A stretch of DNA of 64,000 nt from DALYLB01 sp964468345 (GTDB lineage: Bacteria; Acidobacteriota; Blastocatellia; RBC074): NCBI GenBank assembly GCA_964468345.1, contig CAYXVZ010000015.1:1-64000 (forward strand). The letters run 5' to 3'. Shown piece by piece: positions 19,376 to 28,442 of the stretch (position 1 is the first letter of the stretch; each line of letters begins with the position of its first letter). The position numbers were made by a program, and so were the translations under genes. Below the pieces are notes generated by a model. The model worked only from the letters and a program-made list of their open reading frames with translations, did no database searches and was not told the DNA's origin.

Positions 19376-20005
19376 TTAAATTTCAATTTCGCCGAAATAC
19401 GACGACAGCCGCGCCCGCAGGGCTTTCTGGGCCTGGTGAATATGGGCTTTCACCGTGCCGAGCGCGATGCCCATCTGATCGGCAATCTCCTGATAGGAGA
19501 GGTTATGGACGACGCGCAGGGTTATGCAGCGTCGCATTTGATCGGGGAGGAGTTGCATCACTTCGCGGAGCAGTTCGAGTTTTTCCTTCTCGATAACCGC
19601 CTCCGCCGGAGAGAGGCCCGGTGCAGCAATGCGCGCTGCAAGCGTGTTTGTATCGCCGTCGGAATCGTCGAACGATTGATCGAGCGAAACCGTGACGGCG
19701 GCGCGCTTTTTGGCTTTGCGCATTTCGAGCTCCGAATAGAAGGCATTGGTCGCAATGGTAAACAACCAACTCTCGAATTGCGCTTCCTGGCGGAAATCTT
19801 TCAGTCCTCTGAAGACTGAAAGGAATGTTTCTTGTGTCAGGTCGTTGCAATCTTCCGCCGGCATGCCCTTCCGGAAAAAGAACCGGCGGATCATGCCATT
19901 GTATCGGAGATAGATCTGCTGAAAGCAGTACTCCTGATTGACTCCCTGCTTGAATTGATTGATCAATTCATCGATTGCCGGATTGGGGTGTTGTTTGGGG
20001 ACCAT
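19376..20005 (-). CDS. ECF-type RNA polymerase sigma factor
   Basis: The 209-residue protein has sigma region 2 at about 25-95 (YLRYNGMIRRFFFRKGM, DLTQETFLSVFRGLKDFR, FESWLFTIATNAF) and region 4 at about 140-200 (LLPDQMRRCITLRVVHNLSYQEIADQM split by IALGTVKAHIHQAQKAL). Region 3 is absent, as in ECF factors. A TATAAT hexamer sits about 12 bases upstream of the start on the same strand, so the transcript may have almost no leader. Cotranscribed with the downstream anti-sigma-like gene. The bipartite motif at 8573/9585 could be its target; this is untested. Confidence 0.93.
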   Translation of the reverse strand: MVPKQHPNPAIDELINQFKQGVNQEYCFQQIYLRYNGMIRRFFFRKGMPAEDCNDLTQETFLSVFRGLKDFRQEAQFESWLFTIATNAFYSELEMRKAKKRAAVTVSLDQSFDDSDGDTNTLAARIAAPGLSPAEAVIEKEKLELLREVMQLLPDQMRRCITLRVVHNLSYQEIADQMGIALGTVKAHIHQAQKALRARLSSYFGEIEI

Positions 20006-20771
20006 GACGGACCGTGATTATAAACATACTGGGCTTGATTGGCCATATCACGGACCCATCCTCCGGCAGTATTGCAGTTTGCAGTAATTTATTTTCCTTC
20101 GTTTCTGCCTCTGGCCCGGGCCCGCGTTTATTTCCGAACATGCCTTACAAATGCAATTGGGGCCCTTGTTTTTTCTTTCCCTCCCACTTTTCCACCGCGT
20201 TTTCTCCCGGCAATCTCGATCGGGCTTTTCGTAAAAGAGCAGGGGCATTTCAAATCAATGACCCCTGGTTGATTGGCTTCGAGGACATTGCATCACGGGC
20301 TGAGGTGGGGCTGAAGGAGGTAAAAGTCCGATCGAGATTGCCGCCCTTCCGTCGTCGCCACTAGCCTCAGATCCGAGGCATACCAGATCGGTTTAGCGAG
20401 GATTAAAAATATTCTTCAAAAGATAACTCCTCGATGTGGTGCAGGTCCCACCCTGCACCTGTGTCGCAAAGGGTCCTTTAGATGTATATGCCGGCACATT
20501 CTCAGTTCGGTGCAGGTTGGGACCTGCACCACACAGGACGGGAGACAGGCCCGGTTTCCAGATTCAACTTGTCTTTCCCGCGGGCCGCCAATAAAATGCC
20601 ATCGCGTGCCTGACCCAGGCAACGACTCACCGGACATTCCCAGTCGGCATCACATCTGATCCGTACATCCAACAGGAGCTTGTCCGCGAGTCTTTACGCT
20701 CTTCCCGAGAAGTATCAACCTCACACTCCATACTCAAAAATCATCTTCGGAGTGCCAAAAGGAGATTGTCG
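20006..20771. other. 766-base divergent intergenic region
   Basis: No gene seen. It holds the nested palindrome at 20435-20533. AAAAGGAGATTG just before 20772 is the ribosome site of the giant SBBP gene. The remainder shows only T/C-rich stretches and no recognisable RNA. Confidence 0.6.
20435..20533. repeat. Nested palindrome, GGTGCAGG family
   Basis: The outer arms TGTGGTGCAGGTCCCA (20435-20450) and TGGGACCTGCACCACA (20518-20533) match perfectly over 16 bp. Each end is itself a small palindrome (GGTGCAGG...CCTGCACC), giving a palindrome of palindromes. It lies in a divergent region, unlike most others in the window. Confidence 0.88.
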
Positions 20772-23700
20772 ATGTTAGCGAGGACCCGACGCGTACCTGC
20801 AATTGTATTCACTCTATTGCTTTGCATGGCTGGGATGTTTGCATCCGGTGATAGGCCGGTCGCCGGAAGGACGACGCCGGCGGGAGAAAATCGCCAGGAA
20901 AAGATGAAACAGGCGTACAGCCGACTGTCGATGACCTTCGAACGCAATGAAGGACAAACCGCGCCGGAAGTTCGTTATCTCACGCGCGGGCATGGCTATC
21001 AGGTCTTTTTGACCGACCAGGAAGCCGCGCTGGTATTGTGGAATGCGGGATCTTCGACTGCGGACTGCGGACTGCGGAATGCGGAATGTCCGGACGCTAA
21101 TCCGCAATCCGCAATCCGCAATCCACAATCAGAGATTCCGCAATCGAATGTCCTTCGCTTCAAACCTTTCGGCGGCCGGGGCGATGCCGAGGTGGTCGGG
21201 GTCGACCTGCTTCGGACAAAATCCAATTACCTGATCGGCAATGATCCGAGCGACTGGCGCACCGAGATCCCGAACTACGGCCGCGTGGAATACAGGCAGG
21301 TCTATCCGGGAATCGACCTCGCGTTTTACGGCTCGCAGACGAAACTGGAATATGACTTTGTGATTGCGCCGGGGGCGGATCCGGCCGATGCCTCGATGAC
21401 CGTCGAGGGCGCCGACAGCATGGCGGTGGATGGAAACGGCGATCTGGTGCTGCGCGTGGGCCGGGCGACGGTCTATCAGCGCGCGCCGATCAGCTATCAG
21501 ATGGAAGGCAAATCGCGCCGCATGGTGACGAGCCGCTTTGTGATGAAAGGGCAGAATCGCATTGGCTTCGCCGTCGAGGGCTATGATTCGAAACGGCCGC
21601 TGGTGATCGATCCGGTGATCGACTTCTCGACCTTTTTCGGCGGGGTCGGATCTGACGAAGCCTTCGCCATTGCGGTGGACGGCAGCGGCAATGCCTATGT
21701 CACGGGAACGACCTATTCGAATAATTTCAATACCTTTGCGCCGCTGCAGACGATCAATCGCGGCGGCAAGTTCGACGCCTTCATTACCAAGATCAACGCG
21801 GCCGGCACGGGCCTCGTGTATTCGACCTATCTCGGCGGCACGGGCGAGGACGCGGGCCGCGGCATCGCGGTCGATGCGGCCGGCAATGCCTATGTTGCGG
21901 GCATCACGACCTCGCAGGATTTCAATACGCGCAATCCGTTGCAGCCCAATATCACGGGCTCCGCGGAAGACGCCTTTGTCGCAAAAGTCAATGCCAGCGG
22001 AACGAACCTGCTCTTTTCGACCTATCTCGGCGGCAACAATATCGATCAGGCTTTCGGCATCACGCTCGATTCGGCGGGCAATGCCTATGTCGCGGGCTCC
22101 ACGCTTTCGACGAACTTCCCGACGCGAAATCCCTTTCAGGCAAACAATCGCGGGAACACCGATGCCTTCATTTCGAAGATCCGCGCCGACGGCGGAGAAC
22201 TGCTGTATTCGAGCTATCTCGGCGGCACGGGTTTCGATGAAGCCTATAGCGTCGCGCTCGACTTTTTCAACAATGCCTTTCTTTGCGGTCAGACGGCATC
22301 GACCGATTTCACGGTGGTCAATCCCTTGCAACCGGCGAACGCCGGCGGCGGCGGCGATGCTTTCGTCGCCAAGGTGAACACGGCGGGAACGGCGCTGACT
22401 TATTCCACCTATATCGGCGGAACGGCCGTCGATGTCGCTTATGGCATCGCGGTCGACGGCAGCAATACGCCGTATATCACGGGCCACACGTTCTCGACCG
22501 ATTATCCGGTGCGCAACGGCGTGCAGGAATTCAACGCGGGCGGCGCCGACGCCTTTGTCTCGCGTATCAATGCCTTCGGCCTCGACTTCATCTATTCGAC
22601 CTATCTCGGCGGCACGGGCGGCGATTTCGGCCGCAGCATCGCGGTGGACGCGAACGCGCAGGCCTATGTCGCGGGCCGCACGATTTCGACGGACTTCAAT
22701 ACGCGCAATCCGCTGCAACCGAACAATCGCGGAAACTTCGATGCCTTTGTCGCGAAGCTCAGCATCTCCGGCTCGCAACTGATCTATTCGACCTATCTCG
22801 GCGGATCGGAAGATGACCTGGCCTATGGCATCGCGGTCGATGGCGTCGGCAACGCCTATGTCGCGGGCGATGCGCGCTCGACGGATTTCAATACGCGCAA
22901 TCCGCTGCAGGCCGCCAATCGCGGCGGCCTCGACGGATTCGTTTCCAAGATCAACAGCGTGGGCGCGTCGCTGTCGTATTCGACTTATCTCGGCGGCAGC
23001 GGCGAAGACCTCGCGCTCGGCGTCGCGCTCGATACCGGCGGCAATGCCTATTTCACGGGCTATACCAGTTCGAACGATTATTCGACCATTTCGCCCATTC
23101 AGCCGACCAGCCGCGGCGGCCTGGAAGTTTTCGTGACCAAGATTTTCGCGGATGCTTCCGATATCGCCTTTAACACGTATTTCGGCGGCAACGGATCGGA
23201 CACGGGCAATGCGATCGCGGTCGATTCCACGGGCGCCTGTTATGTCACGGGAGCGACGACTTCGACGAACCTTGCCACGCGAACGCCGATTCAGCCCACA
23301 AATCAGGGCGGCCTCGATGTCTTCATCGCCAAATTCAATGCCGCCGGCTCGAACATCATTTATTCGACCTATCTCGGCGGCGGCTTCGGCGATGTCGCGC
23401 GCGGAATCGCGGTCGATCTTTCGGGCAACACCTATATTTCGGGCAGCACTTTTTCCGACAATTTTCCGACACAGGGTGCTTTCCAGCCGACGAATCGCGG
23501 GCAGGGCGACGCCTTTGTGGCGCGCCTGAATCCGGCGGGCTCGACGCTGGTCTATTCCAGCTTTCTCGGCGGCGCGGGCACCGATGAAGCCGCGGGCATC
23601 GCGATCGACTCGACGGGCAATGCCTATGTGGTCGGCAATACGGACTCAGGCGATTTCAACACGCGCAATCCGTATCAGGCGACCAGTCGAGGTTTTCAGG

Positions 23701-26540
23701 ATGCTTTTGTGACCAAGGTCAATCCAAGCGGCAATCAGTTAGTCTATTCGACCTATCTCGGCGGCAACCGCAACGACCTCGGCAATGCGATCGCGGTCGA
23801 CGCGAACGGAAACGCCTATCTGACGGGCTCGACGGCCTCGCCGAATTTTCCCACCCAGACGGCCGTGCAGGCGACCTATGGCGGCGGCGATCTGGATGCC
23901 TTCGTCACCAAGTTCAATTCCGCGGGCTCGGCGCTGGTGTATTCGTCGTATATCGGCGGGGAACTCGCCGATGTGGGCAACGGCATCGCGGTCGATCTGT
24001 TCGGCAACTGTTATTTGACGGGCGTCACGGCCTCGACCAATTTCCCGGTCAGCAATCCGATTCAGGCCCAGATTCGCGGCGGCAACGACGCGTTTATCAC
24101 GAAGCTGAACCAGCAGGGCAATGCCTTTGTTTATTCGACCTTTCTCGGCGGCAGCAATGACGATCGCGGCTCCAGCATCGCGGTCGACAGCATCGGCACG
24201 GCCTATGTGACGGGCGCGACGGCATCGGCGAATTTCAACATTCAGGTGCCGCTGGTTTCCTACGGCGGCGGCACGGATGTGTTTGTCGCGAAGTTGATCT
24301 CCGAAGGGTCCATCGGCTTCAATCCCCAAACGATTGAAGTGCAGGTCGGCGGAACGGGGACGCTGACGCTTTCGCTGAGCGCGCCGCAGGCGACGGCGCT
24401 GACGGCGACCCTGACCTCTTCGAATCCGGCGGTCGCGACGGTTCCGCCGAGCATCACCTTTGCGCCGAATTCCGTCACGGCCGATGTGACGGTGACGGGC
24501 GTGGCCGCAGGCGGCCCCGTGACGATCACCGCGACGTTGCCGCAATCGGCGGGCGGCGCGACGGCGACGGCCACCGTCAATGTCGCGGTTTCGAATCGCG
24601 TCGTGCAGGCTGCTTCCAGAGTTGTCTCGGCCGGCGGCCTGCTCAGCATGCCGATCGCACTTGTTTCGCAGGGGAATGAAAACCGCGTATCTTTCAGCCT
24701 GCAACTCGACTCGACCTTATTGCTGAGCCCGCAATTCACGCTCGGCGCCGACGCGACCAGCGCGCAGCTCACGACGAATCTCAGTCAGGCTTCGTCTGGC
24801 CGTTATGGCATCACCATTCAGTTGCCGGCCGGGCAGCGATTCAGCGCGGGCACGCGCGAACTCGTGATTCTTTCGGCCGTCCTGATTTCGGGGGCGAATG
24901 CGACGTCCACGCAAGTCGCCTTCACCGATGGTCCGGTCGTCCGCCGCGTGACCGACGTCAATGGCCTGACGCTGATCACGAACTTCACGCCGGGCATCGT
25001 CACCATTGCACAGGGAACCGAGGGCGATGTCGCGCCGCGGCCCAACGGCAGCAACGGCACAGTCACGATCGCCGACTGGGTGCAGACGGGCCGCTTCGCC
25101 GCCGGCTTCGATTCCGTCGCGGCGGGCAGCGAATATCAACGCGCCGACACCGCCCCGCGCTCGACCTTCGGCAACGGCGCCATCACGATCTCCGATTGGG
25201 TGCAGACCGGCCGCTATTCCGCCGGCCTCGATCCGGTCGCGCCGGCCGCGGGACCGACGGGGCCGACGGCATTGAATGCGGAATTCGGATTGCGGAGTCC
25301 GGATTTCAATCCTTTTGACTGGAATAGGCAATCGCAAGTGACGGAACTGCTCCACTCCGTAATCCGCAATCCGAATTCCGCAATCGACCTGCAGCAGCAG
25401 GCGCGCGTGGTCCGCATCGTGACGGCGAGCGCCGTTCGCGGCCAGGAAGTCACCGTGCCGATCGAGATCGATGCGCAGGGCAATGAGAATGCGGCGGGCT
25501 TCAGTTTGAGCTTCACCGCAACGCAGCTTTCCTATGTGCGCGCCGCGCTCGGCAACGATGCATCGACCGGGACTCTTAATATCAACACCTCGCAGGCGAC
25601 CGCGGGACGCGTGGGCTTTGCTTTGGCGCTGCCCTCGGGGCAGAGCCTGACGGCGGGCACGAAGCGGATTTTGAATGTCACCTTCCTGCTATCAACGGGC
25701 AGCACGGGCAACAGCTTCCCGATCAGCTTCAGCGATCAGCCCATCGCCCGCGAAGTCGCCAGCGCAAATGCGGATATTTTACAGACGACCTTCACAGCGG
25801 GATCGGTCGCCATTCCGCGCACGGTGGCCACGGTTTCGGCGGCCAGCTTCCTCGGCGATGCGATTGCGCCCGAACAGATCGTCGCGGCCTTCGGCACCGG
25901 CCTCGCGACCGCAACGGAAATTTCGACCGCCGTGCCGCTGCCTGTTGCTCTGGCCGGAACGAGCGTTCGCATCATCGACAGCACGGGCACGGGACGGCTT
26001 TCGCCGTTGTTCTTCGTCGCGCCGACGCAGGTGAACTTCCAGATTCCGCCCGGCACGGCGAACGGACAGGCGACTGTGCAGATCACGGCCTCGGACGGTT
26101 CGCTTTCGACCGGCACTGTCACCATCGCCAGCGTTGCGCCCGCGCTCTTCTCCGCGAGCGCGACGGGGCAGGGCCTCGCGGCCGCGACGGCATTGCGCGT
26201 CAAGGCCGACGGCACGCAGGTCTTCGAAGCCATCGGGCGTTTCGATACCTCGCAGAATCGCTTCGTCGCCACGCCCATCGATCTCGGCCCCGCGGGCGAA
26301 CAGGTCTTTCTGATCGCCTTCGGGACGGGCCTGCGCGGTCGCAGCGCCCTCGGCGCCGTGAACGTCAAGATCGGCGGCACCGATAGCGAGACCCTCTATC
26401 TCGGCACCCAGGGCGGCTTCGTCGGCCTCGATCAGGCCAACATCCGCATCCCGCGCACGCTCACGGGCCGCGGCGACCTCGATGTCGTGATGACCGTCGA
26501 TGGAAAAGCCGCGAACACGGTGCGCGTAAGCATCAAATAG
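20772..26540 (+). CDS. Giant SBBP-repeat surface protein with cohesin/dockerin-like and TIGR03437-type domains
   Basis: The 1922-residue protein starts at the ATG with AGGAG about 8 bases upstream; a signal peptide covers about 1-27. An N-terminal domain (about 40-285, SMTFERNEGQTAPEVRYL) leads into 14 SBBP beta-propeller-type repeats of about 65 residues (about 287-1175), each with YSTYLGG...GIAVDxxGNAYVxG. Then follow an Ig-like stretch, two cohesin-like domains (about 1275-1410, 1545-1670), two dockerin-like segments (ITISDWVQTGRYSAG) and a TIGR03437-type C-terminus (about 1690-1922), typical of Acidobacteriota. Likely secreted or surface adhesin/scaffold. Two in-frame palindromic insertions (21056-21130, 25277-25382) interrupt otherwise conserved stretches. 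Confidence 0.88.
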   Translation: MLARTRRVPAIVFTLLLCMAGMFASGDRPVAGRTTPAGENRQEKMKQAYSRLSMTFERNEGQTAPEVRYLTRGHGYQVFLTDQEAALVLWNAGSSTADCGLRNAECPDANPQSAIRNPQSEIPQSNVLRFKPFGGRGDAEVVGVDLLRTKSNYLIGNDPSDWRTEIPNYGRVEYRQVYPGIDLAFYGSQTKLEYDFVIAPGADPADASMTVEGADSMAVDGNGDLVLRVGRATVYQRAPISYQMEGKSRRMVTSRFVMKGQNRIGFAVEGYDSKRPLVIDPVIDFSTFFGGVGSDEAFAIAVDGSGNAYVTGTTYSNNFNTFAPLQTINRGGKFDAFITKINAAGTGLVYSTYLGGTGEDAGRGIAVDAAGNAYVAGITTSQDFNTRNPLQPNITGSAEDAFVAKVNASGTNLLFSTYLGGNNIDQAFGITLDSAGNAYVAGSTLSTNFPTRNPFQANNRGNTDAFISKIRADGGELLYSSYLGGTGFDEAYSVALDFFNNAFLCGQTASTDFTVVNPLQPANAGGGGDAFVAKVNTAGTALTYSTYIGGTAVDVAYGIAVDGSNTPYITGHTFSTDYPVRNGVQEFNAGGADAFVSRINAFGLDFIYSTYLGGTGGDFGRSIAVDANAQAYVAGRTISTDFNTRNPLQPNNRGNFDAFVAKLSISGSQLIYSTYLGGSEDDLAYGIAVDGVGNAYVAGDARSTDFNTRNPLQAANRGGLDGFVSKINSVGASLSYSTYLGGSGEDLALGVALDTGGNAYFTGYTSSNDYSTISPIQPTSRGGLEVFVTKIFADASDIAFNTYFGGNGSDTGNAIAVDSTGACYVTGATTSTNLATRTPIQPTNQGGLDVFIAKFNAAGSNIIYSTYLGGGFGDVARGIAVDLSGNTYISGSTFSDNFPTQGAFQPTNRGQGDAFVARLNPAGSTLVYSSFLGGAGTDEAAGIAIDSTGNAYVVGNTDSGDFNTRNPYQATSRGFQDAFVTKVNPSGNQLVYSTYLGGNRNDLGNAIAVDANGNAYLTGSTASPNFPTQTAVQATYGGGDLDAFVTKFNSAGSALVYSSYIGGELADVGNGIAVDLFGNCYLTGVTASTNFPVSNPIQAQIRGGNDAFITKLNQQGNAFVYSTFLGGSNDDRGSSIAVDSIGTAYVTGATASANFNIQVPLVSYGGGTDVFVAKLISEGSIGFNPQTIEVQVGGTGTLTLSLSAPQATALTATLTSSNPAVATVPPSITFAPNSVTADVTVTGVAAGGPVTITATLPQSAGGATATATVNVAVSNRVVQAASRVVSAGGLLSMPIALVSQGNENRVSFSLQLDSTLLLSPQFTLGADATSAQLTTNLSQASSGRYGITIQLPAGQRFSAGTRELVILSAVLISGANATSTQVAFTDGPVVRRVTDVNGLTLITNFTPGIVTIAQGTEGDVAPRPNGSNGTVTIADWVQTGRFAAGFDSVAAGSEYQRADTAPRSTFGNGAITISDWVQTGRYSAGLDPVAPAAGPTGPTALNAEFGLRSPDFNPFDWNRQSQVTELLHSVIRNPNSAIDLQQQARVVRIVTASAVRGQEVTVPIEIDAQGNENAAGFSLSFTATQLSYVRAALGNDASTGTLNINTSQATAGRVGFALALPSGQSLTAGTKRILNVTFLLSTGSTGNSFPISFSDQPIAREVASANADILQTTFTAGSVAIPRTVATVSAASFLGDAIAPEQIVAAFGTGLATATEISTAVPLPVALAGTSVRIIDSTGTGRLSPLFFVAPTQVNFQIPPGTANGQATVQITASDGSLSTGTVTIASVAPALFSASATGQGLAAATALRVKADGTQVFEAIGRFDTSQNRFVATPIDLGPAGEQVFLIAFGTGLRGRSALGAVNVKIGGTDSETLYLGTQGGFVGLDQANIRIPRTLTGRGDLDVVMTVDGKAANTVRVSIK
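21056..21130. repeat. In-frame palindromic array inside SBBP gene (7-bp words)
   Basis: The left arm (about 21056-21088) has copies of ACTGCGG/AATGCGG and the right arm (about 21099-21130) copies of AATCCGC, the inverse word. The coded peptide (DCGLRNAEC, NPQSAIRNPQSE) interrupts the normal run from LVLWN to VLRFKPFGG without breaking the frame. Confidence 0.88.
25277..25382. repeat. In-frame inverted repeat inside SBBP gene (linker)
   Basis: Perfect 20-bp arms (25277-25296 and 25363-25382) are built from the TGCGGA/TCCGCA words also seen at 21056 and 47860. It sits in the linker between the first dockerin-like pair and the second cohesin-like domain and codes for SVIRNPNSAI-type peptide. 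Confidence 0.88.
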
Positions 26541-26553
26541 CCCGCTATAAATT

Positions 26554-26613
26554 GCGGCCAGGAATGGATCGAAACCAGGTGGAAACTTATGGTTCGATCC
26601 TCTTCCTGGCCGC
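26554..26613. terminator. Hairpin between convergent SBBP and TadG-like genes
   Basis: GCGGCCAGGAATGGATCGAA (26554-26573) pairs imperfectly with 26593-26613 (TTCGATCC, TTCCTGGCCGC). It begins 13 bases after the SBBP stop. There is no clean T-run, so termination is inferred from position and stem. Confidence 0.55.
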
Positions 26614-26745
26614 CCCTCCTTTAGCCAATAAGAATCTCAATCCTGTATCAACCCAATATCGTTTGTCGTATCTTCGATGCTCCGCTTCTTTGCTCACCGC
26701 TCACATAATTTTTCTTTTGCTTACTGAGACTGAAGGCGTCCTTTT

Positions 26746-27936
26746 TTATCGGTACAAAACGGGAACCGTGATTTGCGTATTGGCGGTGCCGCTGCCCGTC
26801 TGATAGCCGCCATCGCCGACCACGACACGATCGCTGATGAATTCCATCTGAATCTCGCCGCCATTTCCATTCGCCACTTTATCCTGCATAAAGAATGCGC
26901 CGAACCGGTCGATGAGGATCGAGTTTCTGCCGCTGTCATACTGATCCTTTTTCACGATCGGAAGGATCAATACGCGCCGGTTCGGAACTCCCGGATTGCA
27001 GGGGGCGCGCTGGTACATCGAGAGACCGCTCCGATATTGAGCATATGTAATGCAGGTTTTGATGTTGCTATCCGGCGGAAAGTCGCCGGGCTCCAGCGTT
27101 CCGGTATAATCATCGAATCGAACGTTCAATCCCTGCCGAACAGGTCCTGCCTTGACGCCGGGCTCCGTGAAAACTTCCGCATTCGAATTGAAACAACTCT
27201 CCGTGCCGATGGCGAGCCGTTGCCGGACGTCCGAACCGCCCCGGTCGCTGCCCAGTGCAAGAATGAGATAGTTTCCCGCGGCGACCTGATTGTTCGAGTC
27301 GGTCCGAACGGAATACACGCAGCCCGGCGTGAAGCGCGTTTTATCCGGGCATTCGGGATTGACGTTCAATGGCGCGCTGGTTACAGGATCTTCGACGACC
27401 GAGAGCGGCGCAATGTTGCAGATGATGTTCAACGCCTGCGATTGGCCCGCGACAGCGCTGCGGCTGATTTGATAAGTTCCGTCGCTCCCGAGCAACTGGT
27501 GCGCGAAATACAAGGGAATCGCGGTGGGCGGAACCTCCACGCGAACGAAGCGAATGTTTTGGGGCGTGGCTGCCGCCAATGTTTCGCTTCGTCCCGTCCC
27601 TCCATTGTCGAATTCCGTCAGATTCACGGCAAAGCGGATGTTCTCGCGTTTGAAGATCAGCGTTCGTTTATTGAACTCGTATTGATTGACGGTTGCGACC
27701 GCGCGGTCGACCGCGTTGGCGATGCCCGCCGCGGTGGAATTCAACGCGGAGGCTGCCGAGATCGCCGCCGCGTCCGCGGCTGTTTGCAACTCGCCGCCCG
27801 CCAGATACAAATGACTGATATCGACGGACAGCGCCGCTGCCAGAATCAGCGCCGCCGAGCCGACGGCGCAGAGCGCGATGATCGTTCCGCGTTGCGTTCT
27901 CATTCCGCGGCTTCGATGCACACGTATCCCCACCAT
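26746..27936 (-). CDS. TadG/TadE-like pilus-type protein
   Basis: The 396-residue protein starts at MVGIRVHRSRGMRTQRG, where GGAGGAG lies 6 bases upstream. RGTIIALCAVGSAALILAAALSVDISHLYLAGGELQTAADAAA (split here across the helix) matches the N-terminus of Tad-type pilus assembly proteins, where one transmembrane helix is followed by the LQxAADAAALAAA-like motif. The remaining ~330 residues are exported and beta-rich, with paired cysteines (CNIAPLS, CPDK, CVYS, SCFN). No other tad genes are nearby, so it may be a stand-alone exported protein of this fold. A TTGTAC-N11-GTACAA inverted repeat lies 48-70 bases upstream. Confidence 0.78.
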   Translation of the reverse strand: MVGIRVHRSRGMRTQRGTIIALCAVGSAALILAAALSVDISHLYLAGGELQTAADAAAISAASALNSTAAGIANAVDRAVATVNQYEFNKRTLIFKRENIRFAVNLTEFDNGGTGRSETLAAATPQNIRFVRVEVPPTAIPLYFAHQLLGSDGTYQISRSAVAGQSQALNIICNIAPLSVVEDPVTSAPLNVNPECPDKTRFTPGCVYSVRTDSNNQVAAGNYLILALGSDRGGSDVRQRLAIGTESCFNSNAEVFTEPGVKAGPVRQGLNVRFDDYTGTLEPGDFPPDSNIKTCITYAQYRSGLSMYQRAPCNPGVPNRRVLILPIVKKDQYDSGRNSILIDRFGAFFMQDKVANGNGGEIQMEFISDRVVVGDGGYQTGSGTANTQITVPVLYR

Positions 27937-27983
27937 AATCATCTCCTCCGGGATAGATATGTCAGATTTCTTCTTGTTGTCTG

Positions 27984-28006
27984 TTGTACTAAGAAAGTAG
28001 GTACAA
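27984..28006. promoter_or_regulatory. Candidate operator TTGTAC-N11-GTACAA
   Basis: A 6-bp inverted repeat with an 11-base spacer lies 48-70 bases upstream of the TadG-like start codon. The geometry suits a dimeric helix-turn-helix regulator. Evidence is the symmetry only. Confidence 0.4.
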
Positions 28007-28146
28007 GGTATACATACGTAGGAAAAATACAAGCGTTATAATTCGATTTGCGGCAGCATCGGAGTTACACGCAATGTGATTGCCGATGCCGGATGTCAGC
28101 GTACCCCGCCATGGAATTTAAATCCCTTCCACGCCACAGATAACGA

Positions 28147-28176
28147 TTGACGAATCCTCACATCGTCCGGTATTAA
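28147..28176 (+). promoter_or_regulatory. Predicted sigma-70-type promoter of first DUF11 gene
   Basis: TTGACG (28147-28152), 18 bases, TATTAA (28171-28176). The same arrangement with 18-base spacing occurs 4.9 kb away upstream of the paralogue (33010-33039), and conservation of both boxes in diverged flanks supports a real promoter. The leader would be about 260 bases. Confidence 0.6.
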
Positions 28177-28442
28177 CGGCCAGTTGCTGTACCTTCACCC
28201 GCCACACATTACAGCAGCGTTCAATTCGCGGGAATCACTCCGAACCGAGAGCGTATCGGCTGAGCCTCACTGCCTTTCAAGGACGATCCGCTTCCCATTG
28301 TTTCGGCTAGTGTCGCAATCCGCTAATTCCTCCGACCCTACATTCTTTACTGGAAAATCCCTGTTTCCATCATTCCCCGTAAAGCTAACAGCGCTTCGCA
28401 CTCAGGCGCGCAATGTTGCGCGCATGTTTGTACGTGAAAATT

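Larger units (their letters stand above)
27937..28442. other. Divergent intergenic region, TadG-like / DUF11
   Basis: No gene seen. It contains the TTGTAC inverted repeat, then a region (about 28085-28260) similar to the upstream region of the second DUF11 gene, including the predicted promoter. Confidence 0.65.

Noticed and set aside
21129..22778. 549-codon open frame on the - strand
   Set aside because: Antisense shadow of the SBBP repeats; the repeated peptide pattern mirrors the sense repeats.
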